From an uncultured beta proteobacterium (lineage in GTDB: Bacteria > Pseudomonadota > Gammaproteobacteria > Burkholderiales > Burkholderiaceae), in NCBI GenBank assembly GCA_903944725.1, contig CAJASX010000054.1, forward strand, positions 99,464 to 163,463: a stretch of 64,000 bases of DNA, given 5' to 3'. Made by a program: the position numbers and the translations under genes. This document shows, one piece after another, positions 37,434-47,967 of this stretch (position 1 is the first letter of the stretch; every line of letters starts with the position of its first letter). The notes under the pieces are model-generated. The model searched no databases. It had not been told where the DNA came from and saw only the letters and a program-made list of their open reading frames with translations.

Positions 37434-37949
37434 ATCCACAGCGCCTTGCAGTGCAAAGGCGCAAGCTTGATTTCGTACTGCTAATCGATTACCAGCAAAA
37501 TGTTGGGTTTTTAATTTCACTAGCGCTGGCGAATTGAGATTATTTGTCAGCTGCGTGAATGCCCAACCGAAACAGACTGTGCCAACTGGCTTGTCGAAAG
37601 TTCCACCCGTTGGGCCGGCAATACCAGTAATGGCAATCGCAAGGTTACTCATACTGTTTTTCAAGGCACCTTCCGCCATTGCTTTAGCCACTTCTTCGCT
37701 TACCGCGCCAAATGAACCAATGAGTTCGGCACTTACACCAAGACACTCACTTTTGGCTTGATTACTATAGGTAATATAGCCCCGTTCAAACCAGGCACTC
37801 GACCCCGCAATTTCAGTAAGACTAGCGCAAACTAAGCCACCTGTGCATGATTCTGCTAGCACTACGCTCCAACTATGTTGGCTTAATTGCGAGGCTAATA
37901 ACTGCGCTAAATGCGTAATGGCATTTGCGGTCGATTTTTCTGTAATCAT
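37398..37949 (-). CDS. pncC: CinA-family nicotinamide-nucleotide amidase
   Basis: A 183-residue protein of the CinA C-terminal domain (PncC) family, which deamidates nicotinamide mononucleotide in NAD recycling. Signatures are VVLAESCTGGLVCASLTEIAGSSAWFERGYITYSN-type motifs (catalytic Ser in ESCTGG) and AITGIAGPTGGTFDKPVGTV. The N-terminal molybdopterin-like domain of full CinA is absent, as usual for this form. The ATG overlaps the pgpA stop (TAATG). Confidence 0.93.
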   Translation of the reverse strand: MITEKSTANAITHLAQLLASQLSQHSWSVVLAESCTGGLVCASLTEIAGSSAWFERGYITYSNQAKSECLGVSAELIGSFGAVSEEVAKAMAEGALKNSMSNLAIAITGIAGPTGGTFDKPVGTVCFGWAFTQLTNNLNSPALVKLKTQHFAGNRLAVRNQACAFALQGAVDLIHPTFTTKIP

Positions 37950-38518
37950 TACAATATTAGCTTCTGAAATAATGCAATGATTAAGAGTGTAAAGAAAGCT
38001 GCCAAGACATCATCAATCATGATGCCAAAACCATGCCACGAGGTTTGCCAAAAATTGTGGTTTTCTGAGAATGGATCTTTTTTAAAATAGTGATCTACCA
38101 AGCGAATTGGCCCAGGTTTGACAGCATCAAAAAAGCGAAACAAAATAAAAGCTGCAGTTTGCATCCAGGGGTTGGTGGGCATGATAAAAAATAAGATTAA
38201 CCAAAAGGCGATGATTTCATCCCACACAATACCGCCGAAATCGGCCTGACCTATTTCTTTACTTACTGAACCACAAAGCCAACAGCCAAAAACAAAACCA
38301 AGCGCAATAATCCAGGCCCAATCGTTAGCCGAAAAAAAATAGTTGCCGAGCCAAAATGTTGCCCAAGCCCATAAAGTGCCAATGGTGCCTGGTGCAAAAG
38401 GGCTCAAGCCGCTGCCAAAGCCAAGCGCTAAAGTGCGGTTGCCTGTTTGCAGCATCCAGCGTAATGAGACTTGGGGGCGCTGATTAATTTGACCCGTGCT
38501 GGGTAAATTGAAGGTCAT
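37949..38518 (-). CDS. pgpA: Phosphatidylglycerophosphatase A
   Basis: PgpA dephosphorylates phosphatidylglycerophosphate to phosphatidylglycerol in the inner membrane. The 189-residue protein has three to four membrane helices, GSGLSPFAPGTIGTLWA near the start, and the acidic signature IVWDEIIAFWLIL, followed by FRFFDAVKPGPIRLVD. It sits in the thiL-pgpA-pncC series, 12 bases after thiL. Confidence 0.95.
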   Translation of the reverse strand: MTFNLPSTGQINQRPQVSLRWMLQTGNRTLALGFGSGLSPFAPGTIGTLWAWATFWLGNYFFSANDWAWIIALGFVFGCWLCGSVSKEIGQADFGGIVWDEIIAFWLILFFIMPTNPWMQTAAFILFRFFDAVKPGPIRLVDHYFKKDPFSENHNFWQTSWHGFGIMIDDVLAAFFTLLIIALFQKLIL

Positions 38519-38530
38519 TAGAGTTAGGGC

Positions 38531-39580
38531 CTAGTCAAAATGATCAAAGGAACGCAGTAAATTCGCTGTTTTATTTGCATCTAAGGCTTGTCCTTGGCTA
38601 TCGATGAGTTCAATCTTAGCCTCAGTAGATATGGTGGTATAGCCGATACGGGTTAGTGGCAGTGATAAGGTTTGACTTAAGACTGTTATTTGGTCGCGTT
38701 TCTCAGCCGCTGCAGTAAAACATAATTCGTAATCATCACCCCCCGCAGCAGCGCATTGCCAGCGAATGATTTCCGGTTGATTCGCAAGCGTAGCTGAAAT
38801 TGGCAGGGCTGCCAATTCAAGCACAGCACCCAAGTGTGAAGCCCTTAAGAGATGGCGTAAATCACCTAGAAGACCATCCGAGATATCAATTGCAGCACTT
38901 GCTAGCGATCTTAAGCCTAGTCCCAAATCAATCCGTGGGGTAGGTAGATGCATGCGAGGTAAGACCTCAGCTAAGGCGAGATCACTGATAGACCACTCCT
39001 TTCGGAGGGCGCCTAGCGCTAAGCGTGCATCACCAACGCAGCCCGAGACCCAAATATCATCGCCGAGTTTTGCGCCTGCTCGGCGTAGTGCTTGATGATT
39101 GCCGACGCTACCTATAATGGTGATCGACATCGTCAGCGGGCCAGAGGTGGTATCACCGCCAATGAGATGGCAATTAAATTGTGTAGCGAGCTGAAATAAA
39201 CCCGTACTGAAATTATTTAACCAAACAGTGTCAGAAGCAGGTAAGGCCAGCGCTAATGTAAAGGCAAGAGGTTTTGCACCCATTGCCGCTAGGTCTGAGA
39301 GGTTTACCGCTAACGCTTTATGACCTAGCCATTGTGCATTTGCGCCTGGTAAAAAATGCCGCCCCTCAAGCAACATATCAGTGCTAATTGCTAAGATTTC
39401 AGAACCATTAGTTTGAAGTAAGGCACAGTCATCACCAATACCTAGCGCAATGGTGGTAAGTTCATTTGTAGCGACCCTAGCGGTTTGTGCCATTGCTAGA
39501 GCACCTTGCTTAAAGTAGCTTTCAATTAAAGCAAATTCACTAAGGGATGAACCCAGTGGAAGTTTGGCTGGTGCTGTCAT
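38531..39580 (-). CDS. thiL: Thiamine-monophosphate kinase
   Basis: ThiL phosphorylates thiamine monophosphate to the active cofactor thiamine diphosphate. The 349-residue protein has the PurM/SelD-like ATP-binding fold: GIGDDCALLQ, STDMLLEGRHF, NLSDLAAMGAKPLAFTLALALP, GGDTTSGP, and DISDGLLGDLRHLL. No thiamine riboswitch is visible upstream, and no other thiamine gene is nearby. It is divergent from maeB across 137 bases. Confidence 0.96.
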   Translation of the reverse strand: MTAPAKLPLGSSLSEFALIESYFKQGALAMAQTARVATNELTTIALGIGDDCALLQTNGSEILAISTDMLLEGRHFLPGANAQWLGHKALAVNLSDLAAMGAKPLAFTLALALPASDTVWLNNFSTGLFQLATQFNCHLIGGDTTSGPLTMSITIIGSVGNHQALRRAGAKLGDDIWVSGCVGDARLALGALRKEWSISDLALAEVLPRMHLPTPRIDLGLGLRSLASAAIDISDGLLGDLRHLLRASHLGAVLELAALPISATLANQPEIIRWQCAAAGGDDYELCFTAAAEKRDQITVLSQTLSLPLTRIGYTTISTEAKIELIDSQGQALDANKTANLLRSFDHFD

Positions 39581-39717
39581 CTAGCTATTTTATGGCGCAA
39601 GTGCTAACTAGGCAGAATGACTAGAAGAGCAAAATGACGAGATAGCGGGAGAGGACTAGAATAGGGGTTTTTAGCCCAAATGGCGCTAAACAGACCCAGT
39701 CCGAAACGAGAATTTGC

Positions 39718-42042
39718 ATGAGCGCTGCAGAAAATGCCAAAGAACAACAAATTAAGGACCTCCGCGAGGCTGCCTTGCAATACCATGAGTTTCCTACACC
39801 TGGCAAAATTGCCATCGCCCCCACTAAACAGCTTACTAATCAGCGCGATTTAGCCTTGGCTTATACGCCAGGGGTGGCAGCGGCATGTGAAGAAATTGCC
39901 CGTGATCCTAATAATGCATTTCGGTACACTGCGCGCGGTAATTTGGTTGGTGTAATTACAAATGGCACTGCGGTTTTGGGCTTGGGTAATATTGGCCCGC
40001 TCGCCAGTAAGCCAGTCATGGAAGGTAAATCAGTTTTATTTAAAAAATTCGCTGGCATCGATGTATTTGATATTGAAGTAAGTGAAACTGATCCCGATAA
40101 ATTAGTCGAAATTATTGCTGCTTTAGAACCTACTTTTGGCGGCATTAACTTAGAAGACATTAAGGCGCCCGATTGTTTCGTGGTCGAGCGTAAATTACGC
40201 GCTCGCATGAAGATTCCCGTATTTCATGACGATCAACATGGCACTGCAATCGTCGTGGCAGCAGCGATTTTGAATGGCCTGAAGGTGGTTGGAAAAGATC
40301 TTAAGCAAGTGAAGTTAGTTACTTCAGGAGCTGGGGCAGCTGCTTTAGCTTGTTTAGATTTGTTGGTTGATTTAGGTTTACCGCGTAAACATATTTGGGT
40401 CACTGATATAGCCGGTGTGGTGTATGAAGGTCGTAAAGAATTAATGGACCCTCAAAAAGACCCTTTCGCCCAAGCAACGCAATTACGCAGCTTGTCTGAA
40501 GTAATGGAAGGGGCTGATATTTTCTTAGGCTTATCAGCGGGCGGTGTATTAAAGCCAGAGATGGTTAAAAAAATGGCTGAGCGCCCCTTGGTTTATGCCT
40601 TAGCCAATCCCACCCCAGAAATTTTGCCTGAAGAAGTAAAAGCAGTAAGACCCGATGCTGTGATGGCTACGGGGCGAACCGATTACCCCAATCAAGTAAA
40701 CAATGTTCTTTGCTTCCCTTTTATTTTTCGCGGTGCACTCGATGTTGGTGCCACCACCATCACACGTGGTATGGAAATCGCTGCAGTGAAGGCTGTGGCA
40801 GAGCTAGCACAAGCCGAGCAAAGCGAAATAGTCGCCGCGGTGTATAGCAATGAAAACCTTTCCTTTGGCCCAGAGTATTTGATTCCAAAGCCGTTTGATC
40901 CGCGTCTGATTACAGTGGTTGCTCCAGCAGTTGCTAAGGCCGCGATGGATGATGGCGTCGCTTTACGACCCATTAAAGACTTTAGTGCCTATCGTGATCA
41001 GTTACAGCAGTTTGTGTATCACTCGGGCACGATGATGAAGCCCTTATTTAGTATTGCCAAGAGCATTCCAGCCGATCAAAAACGCATTGTCTATAGTGAA
41101 GGTGAAGACGAGCGTATCCTTCGCGCTGTACAAATTATGTTGGATGAGGGCTTAGTGACCCCAACTTTAATTGGTCGGCCTAGCGTAATCGAACACCGCA
41201 TTGAGAAATTTGGTTTACGTATGCAGATTGGTACAGATATTCAAATTGTGAACCCTGAAAGCGATTCGCGTTACCGTGATTTTTGGCAGAGTTATCTTAA
41301 GCTTACTGAGCGCAAAGGCGTTACTGAATCATTTGCTAAATTAGAGATGCGTCGGCGCAATACTTTAATTGGCGCCACCTTAATTGCTAAGGGGTTTGCC
41401 GATGGCATGATTTGCGGCACGATTAGTGATGTCAGTGCGCATTTGCAATATATCGACGCAGTAATTGGACATGAACCTGGGGCTAAGGTATATGGTGCAA
41501 TGAGTGGCCTAGTTTTACCAGGCCGACAAATTTTTCTGGTGGATACCCATATTAATACCGACCCAAATGCGGAACAGTTAGCCGAAATTACCTTAATGGC
41601 TGCAGGCGAGTTACGCAAGTTAGGCATCGTGCCTAAAGTTGCTTTACTTTCACATTCTAATTTTGGCTCAAGTGATGCACCTTCAGCCCTTAAAATGCGC
41701 GCAGTATTGGCTTTATTAAAGCAGTTGGCACCCACCCTAGAGGTCGATGGCGAAATGCACGGTGATTGCGCGCTTGATCCTGAAATTCGAGCTGGAGCGA
41801 TTACTTCTTCTTCATTGCGTGGCGAAGCTAATTTGTTGGTATTACCCAATATTGATGCCGCCAATATTTCTTATAACCTTTTAAAAACAGCTGCTGGCAA
41901 CGGCATCGCAATTGGCCCGTTATTGCTTGGGGTGGCTAAGCCAGTGCATATTTTGACTCCTGCGGCAACTGTCAGACGCATTGTGAATGTGACCACGTTA
42001 GCGGTTGTTGAGGCAGCTAGTAATGCCCGAGGGCTGATCTAA
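39718..42042 (+). CDS. maeB: NADP-dependent malic enzyme with phosphotransacetylase-like domain
   Basis: MaeB oxidatively decarboxylates malate to pyruvate, giving NADPH. The 774-residue protein is the long two-domain form. The malic enzyme part (about 1-430) has [13 protein letters not shown], the catalytic Lys region, [19 protein letters not shown] and an NADP site with [15 protein letters not shown]. The C-terminal part (about 440-774) resembles phosphate acetyltransferase and in known homologues has a regulatory rather than catalytic role. Confidence 0.96.
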   Translation: MSAAENAKEQQIKDLREAALQYHEFPTPGKIAIAPTKQLTNQRDLALAYTPGVAAACEEIARDPNNAFRYTARGNLVGVITNGTAVLGLGNIGPLASKPVMEGKSVLFKKFAGIDVFDIEVSETDPDKLVEIIAALEPTFGGINLEDIKAPDCFVVERKLRARMKIPVFHDDQHGTAIVVAAAILNGLKVVGKDLKQVKLVTSGAGAAALACLDLLVDLGLPRKHIWVTDIAGVVYEGRKELMDPQKDPFAQATQLRSLSEVMEGADIFLGLSAGGVLKPEMVKKMAERPLVYALANPTPEILPEEVKAVRPDAVMATGRTDYPNQVNNVLCFPFIFRGALDVGATTITRGMEIAAVKAVAELAQAEQSEIVAAVYSNENLSFGPEYLIPKPFDPRLITVVAPAVAKAAMDDGVALRPIKDFSAYRDQLQQFVYHSGTMMKPLFSIAKSIPADQKRIVYSEGEDERILRAVQIMLDEGLVTPTLIGRPSVIEHRIEKFGLRMQIGTDIQIVNPESDSRYRDFWQSYLKLTERKGVTESFAKLEMRRRNTLIGATLIAKGFADGMICGTISDVSAHLQYIDAVIGHEPGAKVYGAMSGLVLPGRQIFLVDTHINTDPNAEQLAEITLMAAGELRKLGIVPKVALLSHSNFGSSDAPSALKMRAVLALLKQLAPTLEVDGEMHGDCALDPEIRAGAITSSSLRGEANLLVLPNIDAANISYNLLKTAAGNGIAIGPLLLGVAKPVHILTPAATVRRIVNVTTLAVVEAASNARGLI

Positions 42043-42181
42043 GGGCGCTAGATACCCCCATTAAGCTTAGGTTAGCTGGTACTCACATATAAATTTTATC
42101 TAATATAATCAAGTACTTATATAAAAACAGTCATATTTAGACTTGATTTGATCGCCGGTTCGGGTTAATCTTCTACTCATT

Positions 42182-42802
42182 ATGAATACTCTTCCTGAAA
42201 ATAACTCTTCAGCAAGCATAGAAGACCATAGCCGTGCGGAACAATGGGATAACAGCGACCGAACTGAAATAGAGGCTTCGGCTGCAAGCATTTATGCGCA
42301 GGGCGGTTTATCACATTTACAAACCTTTGCAGCAAATCAAGTTTTGGGGAAAAAAGTGACAGCTTCTTGGCGTGCAGCTTTAGCCATTCGGGATGCAGGC
42401 CCTCCGGCCATGCTACGCAGTGTGCGTCCCAATATTGTGCAATCGATCCGAGCCTTTCGTACCAACGACCTTATGGAGGCCGCTAGCGAGCTTGGGCAAC
42501 ACTTTGTGTATACCAACTGCGCTTTGGCAATGACCAAAGGCGAAGTGCTTGAGTCGATCGCTAATGCCTATATGTTTACTAAACAGCAAGCAAAGAATTT
42601 TGATCCTTTGCTCGATGCCTTAACTACTTTAGTAGATAAAGCAGGGCCACAACCTGGCTTTGTGGTGGTGCTTGAAGGTTTACCTTGTACGCAAAAGTTC
42701 GACAAAGAGGCTCGTGAAACTTTGCTCGATGTCTTTCGCGATGCGGTTGATTTTTGGTCAGAGCGCCGAGTACCCTACCGCGTGTTTTACTCTTTCGCTT
42801 AA
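42182..42802 (+). CDS. Barstar family protein (orphan RNase-inhibitor-like)
   Basis: A 206-residue protein whose C-terminal half resembles the barstar (barnase inhibitor) fold: TNCALAMTKGEVLESIANAYMF near 114-135, NFDPLLDALTTL with the acidic residues, and a late VLEGLP segment and VPYRVFYSF strand. The first 85 residues are an extra acidic and Ser/Ala-rich part. No barnase-like ribonuclease lies nearby. It follows maeB by 139 bases and faces rsmE. The target is unknown; it need not be a toxin inhibitor. Confidence 0.82.
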   Translation: MNTLPENNSSASIEDHSRAEQWDNSDRTEIEASAASIYAQGGLSHLQTFAANQVLGKKVTASWRAALAIRDAGPPAMLRSVRPNIVQSIRAFRTNDLMEAASELGQHFVYTNCALAMTKGEVLESIANAYMFTKQQAKNFDPLLDALTTLVDKAGPQPGFVVVLEGLPCTQKFDKEARETLLDVFRDAVDFWSERRVPYRVFYSFA

Positions 42803-42816
42803 CGGGTCTAAAGTCG

Positions 42817-43554
42817 TTAGTGCCAGATTGCATGTACGGTGGCAATCGCTACAATGCCAGCTGTTTCTGTCCGCAGAATCCGCTTTCCTAGCGAAACCAA
42901 CAGATATCCCGCGGCTATTGCTTGAGCTTCCTCACTTGGCGAATGCCCACCCTCAGGGCCAATCAGCAAAAAACAATTTTGCTGTGGCGTAGTAACTAAA
43001 ACATCCACTAATTCGACGGGGGCATTAGGGCTTAGTAATAACTTCAAACCCGTAGTTTGATTTCTTGCAATAAAGGCCTCAAAGTTTTGAATCGGTTCTA
43101 GTGTCGGGAAGACGGTACGATCACATTGCTCACAAGCGGCTTGCACAATGGCTTGCCAATGCAGATGGCGTTTTTGGGCGCGCTCGGCATCGCTAGGACG
43201 CATGAGTTTTAATAATGAGCGTTCACATTGCAAAGGAATAATTGATTGAGCACCGGTTTCTACGGCCTTTTCCACAATCCAATCCATTTTGTCGCCTGCT
43301 GCTAAGGCTTGCGCTAGAGTAATTGCATAAGGTGCTTCGCGATGTCGATCTAGGCCAATGGCGCTTAGTGAAAGCAGCCCAGATTTATTTCTATACTCAA
43401 GAATAGTGGCTTTAGCGACCATGCCAGCACCATCAAAAATGGCCACAGTTTCACCAACTTGTATTCGGCGTACCCGCAGATGATGCGCCAACTCAGCGGG
43501 CATGTTAATCGGTTTTTTGGGTGACCAAGGCTGGGGAAGATAAAATTGAGGCAT
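42817..43554 (-). CDS. rsmE: 16S rRNA (uracil-1498-N3)-methyltransferase
   Basis: RsmE methylates U1498 of 16S rRNA. The 245-residue SPOUT-family protein has an N-terminal PUA-like domain (HHLRVRRIQVGETVAIFDGAG) and a trefoil-knot C-terminal domain with LLIGPEGGHSPSEE and SLGKRILRTETAGIVAI. It diverges from tkt with a 31-base gap. Confidence 0.95.
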   Translation of the reverse strand: MPQFYLPQPWSPKKPINMPAELAHHLRVRRIQVGETVAIFDGAGMVAKATILEYRNKSGLLSLSAIGLDRHREAPYAITLAQALAAGDKMDWIVEKAVETGAQSIIPLQCERSLLKLMRPSDAERAQKRHLHWQAIVQAACEQCDRTVFPTLEPIQNFEAFIARNQTTGLKLLLSPNAPVELVDVLVTTPQQNCFLLIGPEGGHSPSEEAQAIAAGYLLVSLGKRILRTETAGIVAIATVHAIWH

Positions 43555-43585
43555 TACCTAATATATAGCGAAACCGATACTAACG

Positions 43586-45595
43586 ATGCCAACCCCAGTC
43601 AATGTCAAGCTGCAAATCCGCATGGCGCATGCTATTCGGCACTTAGCGATAGATGCAGTGCAAAAAGCCAATTCTGGCCATCCCGGAATGCCAATGGGAA
43701 TGGCCGATATTGCCGTGGCATTATGGGATGAGCATTTAATACATAATCCCAGTGATCCGCAGTGGCTCAATCGCGATCGTTTTGTATTGTCAAATGGCCA
43801 CGGGTCGATGTTGTTGTATGCCTTATTGCATTTAACTGGCTACGACTTACCCATTGGCGAATTAAAGAACTTTCGTCAGTTGCACAGTAAAACGCCAGGT
43901 CATCCAGAGTTTGGTATTACTGCGGGGGTTGAAACAACGACAGGACCCTTAGGTCAAGGCATTTCTAATGCAGTCGGAATGGCATTAGCAGAAAAATTAT
44001 TGGCTGAAGAATTTAATCGCCCAGGTTTTGATATTGTCGATCACTACACCTATGCATTTTTAGGTGATGGCTGTTTGATGGAAGGTATAAGTCACGAATC
44101 ATGTGCTTTAGCGGGCACATTAAAACTGAGAAAGTTAATAGCGCTTTGGGATGACAATGGCATTTCAATCGATGGCAAAGTGGGCCCTTGGTTTAGTGAA
44201 GATACCCCACAGCGTTTTGAAGCTTATGGCTGGAATGTACTGCGTAATGTTGATGGGCATAATGCTGCAGCAGTATCAAAAGCCATACAACAAGCCAAGC
44301 ATAGCAAAAACCCAACCCTTATTTGTTGTAAAACAGCAATTGGTCATGGGTCACCTAATTTAGCTGGTAGCGATAAAGTGCATGGCTCACCTTTAGGCGC
44401 CGATGAAATTACTGCAACTCGTCTTGCGCTCGAATGGCCTCATGCCCCATTTGAGATTCCACAAGATTTATCAGAAGCGTGGAATTTTCAAGCGCGCGGT
44501 AAAGTTGCACAAGCAAGTTGGGAAAAACAATTTGCAGTATATCGGCAGGCATTCCCCCAATTAGCCGCAGAATTACAGCGCCGAATGCAAGGCAAGCTTG
44601 GCGCAAACTTTACTAAGACACTAAACGATTTCATTGCGCTATGTCAAAGTAAAGCAGAAACTATTGCTACCCGTAAGGCAAGTCAAAATGCCATTACCGG
44701 CTTAGCTCCTGCAGTACCTGAATTAATCGGCGGTTCGGCCGATTTAACGGGATCTAATTTAACCAATTGGAGTGCATCTATACCCGTACGCGCTAATCAG
44801 TGGGGTAATCATATTAATTATGGCGTGCGTGAATTTGGCATGAGTGCCATCATGAATGGCATCGCCTTACATGGCGGCTACATTCCATTTGGTGGCACAT
44901 TTTTAACCTTCTCCGATTACAGTCGCAATGCAATTCGCATGGCGGCATTAATGAAAATTCGTGTGTTATTTATCTTTACTCACGATTCTATTGGCTTAGG
45001 TGAAGATGGGCCAACCCACCAATCGATCGAACAAGTCGCTAGCTTACGTTTAATACCAAATTTAATGGTCTGGCGTCCGTGCGACACTACTGAAAGTGCA
45101 GTGGCTTGGGGTGCGGCGCTTGAGCGCCAAAATGGCCCAAGCGCCTTAATTTTTAGCCGTCAAAATTGTCCCTTTGTACCACGCAATGCACAGCAAATTG
45201 CTCATATTCAACGCGGCGCTTATGTGCTACAAGAGGGTAAGGGTAAATTAGATGCGGTCATTATGGCTACTGGTTCAGAGGTCGGCCTAGCATTACAAAC
45301 CGCTGCTAGCCTTACACGGCAGGGCCGATCAATTCGGGTGGTCTCACTGCCATGCACTACGCTATTTGATCAGCAAAGTACGGCTTACAAATCGCAAGTC
45401 TTACCACCGCAAGTACCCCGTATTGCGATTGAGGCTGGGGTCACCGATTTTTGGTGGAAGTATGGTTGTGTAGCGGTACATGGCGTTGATACCTTTGGTG
45501 AGTCGGCACCAGCGCCCGAGTTATACGCTCATTTTGGTTTAACGGTTGAGCAAATTAGTAAAACAGTACAGCAATGTATTGCTAAGCACGTTTAG
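43586..45595 (+). CDS. tkt: Transketolase
   Basis: Transketolase moves two-carbon units in the pentose phosphate (or Calvin) cycle with thiamine diphosphate. The 669-residue protein shows [35 protein letters not shown], the thiamine-binding [12 protein letters not shown], the [10 protein letters not shown] segment, and [19 protein letters not shown]. It forms a unit with gapA, 22 bases downstream. No RuBisCO is in this window, so a Calvin cycle role is not implied. Confidence 0.98.
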   Translation: MPTPVNVKLQIRMAHAIRHLAIDAVQKANSGHPGMPMGMADIAVALWDEHLIHNPSDPQWLNRDRFVLSNGHGSMLLYALLHLTGYDLPIGELKNFRQLHSKTPGHPEFGITAGVETTTGPLGQGISNAVGMALAEKLLAEEFNRPGFDIVDHYTYAFLGDGCLMEGISHESCALAGTLKLRKLIALWDDNGISIDGKVGPWFSEDTPQRFEAYGWNVLRNVDGHNAAAVSKAIQQAKHSKNPTLICCKTAIGHGSPNLAGSDKVHGSPLGADEITATRLALEWPHAPFEIPQDLSEAWNFQARGKVAQASWEKQFAVYRQAFPQLAAELQRRMQGKLGANFTKTLNDFIALCQSKAETIATRKASQNAITGLAPAVPELIGGSADLTGSNLTNWSASIPVRANQWGNHINYGVREFGMSAIMNGIALHGGYIPFGGTFLTFSDYSRNAIRMAALMKIRVLFIFTHDSIGLGEDGPTHQSIEQVASLRLIPNLMVWRPCDTTESAVAWGAALERQNGPSALIFSRQNCPFVPRNAQQIAHIQRGAYVLQEGKGKLDAVIMATGSEVGLALQTAASLTRQGRSIRVVSLPCTTLFDQQSTAYKSQVLPPQVPRIAIEAGVTDFWWKYGCVAVHGVDTFGESAPAPELYAHFGLTVEQISKTVQQCIAKHV

Positions 45596-45617
45596 TTAAA
45601 GGGAATAAGGAACGAAG

Positions 45618-46634
45618 ATGACAATTCGCATTGCAATTAATGGTTATGGGCGTATTGGCAGAATGGTCTTACGCGCACTATACGAAGAGCATGCCAAACG
45701 CGATATCCAAATTGTGGCCATTAATGCCATGGGTAGTTTAGATGTCAATGCTCATTTAACTCAATATGATTCTGCCCATGGACGCTTTCCTCTGCTGGTT
45801 AGCATCGATGGTGATGAGATGATTGTGAATGGCGATCGTATTAAGATGTTTTCTACCCGTAATCCGCTTGAAACCCCTTGGGGTGAATTAGGTGTTGATT
45901 TAGTTTTAGAGTGCTCGGGCAAATTTACTTCAAAAGAAAAAGCCTTGGTCCATATTCAGCAAGGCGCCAAGAAAGTATTGATTTCTGCACCTGGCGAGAA
46001 AGATGTTGATGCCACCATTGTGTATGGTGTAAATCAAGCAATCCTAAAGCCCACTGATATTGTTGTTTCTAATGCTAGTTGTACAACCAATTGCTTGGCG
46101 CCATTAGTAAAGCCTTTGCTCGAAAAAATCGGCATTGAATCTGGCCTAATGACTACCATTCATGCTTTTACGAATGATCAAGTATTAACCGATGTCTATC
46201 ACAAGGATATGCGCCGTGCCCGCTCAGCGGTAAGTAGCATGATTCCAACTAAAACTGGTGCGGCAAAAGCCATTGGTTTGGTTTTGCCCGAATTGGTAGG
46301 GCGCTTTGATGGCTTTGCCATGCGAGTGCCCACCATTAATGTGTCGGTAGTCGACCTTACTTTTGTACCTAAGCGCGCAACCACCCTGGCTGAAGTCAAT
46401 GCCATCTTGCAAGCCGCGAGTGAAAACGAATTAAAGGGTATTTTGGGTTTTAATACTTTACCCTTAGTTTCTATCGACTTTAACCATGATCCCCGCCCGT
46501 GTATTTACGATTCGACCCAAACACGGGTTTCAGCGGACGGTAAATTAGTGAAGGTATTAGCTTGGTATGACAACGAGTGGGGTTATTCTACTCAAATGCT
46601 AAATGCCGCAGAAGCCCTCATGGCTGTTAGGTAG
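45618..46634 (+). CDS. gapA: Glyceraldehyde-3-phosphate dehydrogenase
   Basis: GAPDH of glycolysis and gluconeogenesis, 338 residues. The NAD-binding start is [17 protein letters not shown], the catalytic Cys155 is in [12 protein letters not shown], and [13 protein letters not shown] is near the end. It follows tkt and has an AAGGA-like ribosome-binding site. It converges on fur with a 52-base gap containing only weak inverted repeats. Confidence 0.98.
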   Translation: MTIRIAINGYGRIGRMVLRALYEEHAKRDIQIVAINAMGSLDVNAHLTQYDSAHGRFPLLVSIDGDEMIVNGDRIKMFSTRNPLETPWGELGVDLVLECSGKFTSKEKALVHIQQGAKKVLISAPGEKDVDATIVYGVNQAILKPTDIVVSNASCTTNCLAPLVKPLLEKIGIESGLMTTIHAFTNDQVLTDVYHKDMRRARSAVSSMIPTKTGAAKAIGLVLPELVGRFDGFAMRVPTINVSVVDLTFVPKRATTLAEVNAILQAASENELKGILGFNTLPLVSIDFNHDPRPCIYDSTQTRVSADGKLVKVLAWYDNEWGYSTQMLNAAEALMAVR

Positions 46635-46686
46635 CACCACAGCAATTCCTGTTTGCAGCAGTACTATGCAGCCTTTACTGCAGCAG

Positions 46687-47136
46687 CTATTTTAATTTAT
46701 TACGGCAGTTCTTTTTTTGGCAATGCCCGTACATCGCTAAGGCGTGTTCCTGCAATTTAAAACCGAGATTTTTAGCAATGTCTTTTTGGCGCCGTTCAAT
46801 TGCCTCGTCAACAAATTCTTCCACGTGACCACAATCTAGGCACACTAAATGATCGTGGTGATTGCCCTCATTAAGCTCATAAATTGCTCGGCTATCGCCT
46901 TTGCTAGACTCGAAGTGACTGCGTAATAAGAGGCCAGCCTGCTCAAATTGGGTTAAGACCCGATAAACTGTTGCCAAGCCAATTTCTTGATCCTCTTCTG
47001 CTAAAGCCATAAAAACCTCTTCAGTACTGAAGTGGGAGCCGGGATTTTGATGAAAAAAGTTCAAAATCTTCATTCTTGGCCCAGTTGCTTTTAGGCCAAT
47101 ATCACGCAGGTTAGAAGGGGTCGTAGAGTAGTTCAT
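46687..47136 (-). CDS. fur: Ferric uptake regulator
   Basis: Fur is an iron-responsive repressor. From the ATG at 47136 the product has 149 residues; a TTG three codons upstream is less likely. The winged-helix DNA-binding part contains GLKATGPRMKILNFF and STEEVFMALAEEDQEIGLATVYRVLTQFE. The metal part has the HHDHLVCLDCGHVEEF pattern and a second Cys pair near CQKKNC. It diverges from bamE, as in many betaproteobacteria. I see no clear Fur box in the 29-base gap. Confidence 0.95.
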   Translation of the reverse strand: MNYSTTPSNLRDIGLKATGPRMKILNFFHQNPGSHFSTEEVFMALAEEDQEIGLATVYRVLTQFEQAGLLLRSHFESSKGDSRAIYELNEGNHHDHLVCLDCGHVEEFVDEAIERRQKDIAKNLGFKLQEHALAMYGHCQKKNCRNKLK

Positions 47137-47165
47137 ATCAAGCAAGCGCTAAAATCAAACACTTA

Positions 47166-47963
47166 ATGATACGGCTTGCCATACAAATGCGTTTTTTCTG
47201 TTTTTTTAGAGTTTTCAGGGTTTTCCTGAGCCCCATCCTAATGGGGGCTTTGGCTAGCAGTTTTGTGCTGACGGGATGCATTCCGAGCGTAGAAAATGTC
47301 CAACGTGACTGGGTTAATCGCATTTTTAGGCCTTATGTGCCCGATGTAGTGCAGGGCAATTTTATTTCTAGTGAGCAGTACGCCAAATTACAGCTAGGCT
47401 TAACGCGCGAACAAGTGCAGCAAATTATGGGCACGTCTTTATTGGCCGATTATTTTCATGCAAACCGCTGGGATTACGTATTTGAATTTAAGCGTGAAGG
47501 GCAAAAAATTAGCAAGGAACGCCTTGTTACGATTATCTTTGTCGACAATAAAGTCATTAAATTTGAGGGTGATGCCTTACCAACTGAAACTGAATTAGTT
47601 GCCGAAATCGATAACTACGCTAAGCGGAAGCGTTCTTTTTGGGATTATTTAACGGGCGCCAATAAAGGTCCGGCGCCCGTGGTTGAACCCGAGATCTTGG
47701 TGCCAAGCCTATCTCAGGGTGGACCAATTACCGGCAAAGAAGGCACCATTACGCCATTTAGAACCCCGCAGTCGGCTGGTCCCTTAGAGAAAGAATTATC
47801 TCAAGCAATCGCGATCGATGCAGCTGCTAATGCAGCTAAGGCAGCCCAGTCTTCGGGAGTAGTGCCTATTACCTCATTACCCGATACGCCAGTCGTCACC
47901 AATATACGTTCTGGTGATATGCCTGATCCAACTGCACCCCCAAGTAATATTCAAGCAAAATAA
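47166..47963 (+). CDS. bamE: Outer membrane assembly lipoprotein BamE with C-terminal extension
   Basis: BamE (SmpA/OmlA) is a lipoprotein subunit of the outer-membrane protein assembly complex. The signal peptide ends in the lipobox LTGC (Cys38). The domain shows [44 protein letters not shown]-type family features up to about residue 140. The remaining 110 residues are a Pro/Ala/Thr-rich extension, longer than I expect for the family. The ATG at 47187 is an alternative start with a shorter signal peptide. Confidence 0.92.
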   Translation: MIRLAIQMRFFCFFRVFRVFLSPILMGALASSFVLTGCIPSVENVQRDWVNRIFRPYVPDVVQGNFISSEQYAKLQLGLTREQVQQIMGTSLLADYFHANRWDYVFEFKREGQKISKERLVTIIFVDNKVIKFEGDALPTETELVAEIDNYAKRKRSFWDYLTGANKGPAPVVEPEILVPSLSQGGPITGKEGTITPFRTPQSAGPLEKELSQAIAIDAAANAAKAAQSSGVVPITSLPDTPVVTNIRSGDMPDPTAPPSNIQAK

Positions 47964-47967
47964 GCCT

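Noticed and set aside
38531-39717. Thiamine riboswitch near thiL
   Set aside because: I looked for the conserved thiamine-box bases in the thiL-maeB gap on both strands and did not find them.
41292-41864. 190-codon open frame antisense to maeB
   Set aside because: It mirrors a conserved coding region, has no separate promoter or ribosome-binding site, and its composition is that of a shadow frame.
42182-42802. Barstar gene as half of a toxin-antitoxin pair
   Set aside because: No toxin-like gene is adjacent; the neighbours are maeB and rsmE, both complete housekeeping genes.
46635-46686. Terminator between gapA and fur
   Set aside because: Only a 6-bp GCAGTA/TACTGC pairing with a 12-base loop is present, and no good T run follows on either strand.
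47137-47165. Fur box in the fur-bamE gap
   Set aside because: The 29 bases do not contain a convincing match to the 19-base GATAAT-type consensus.
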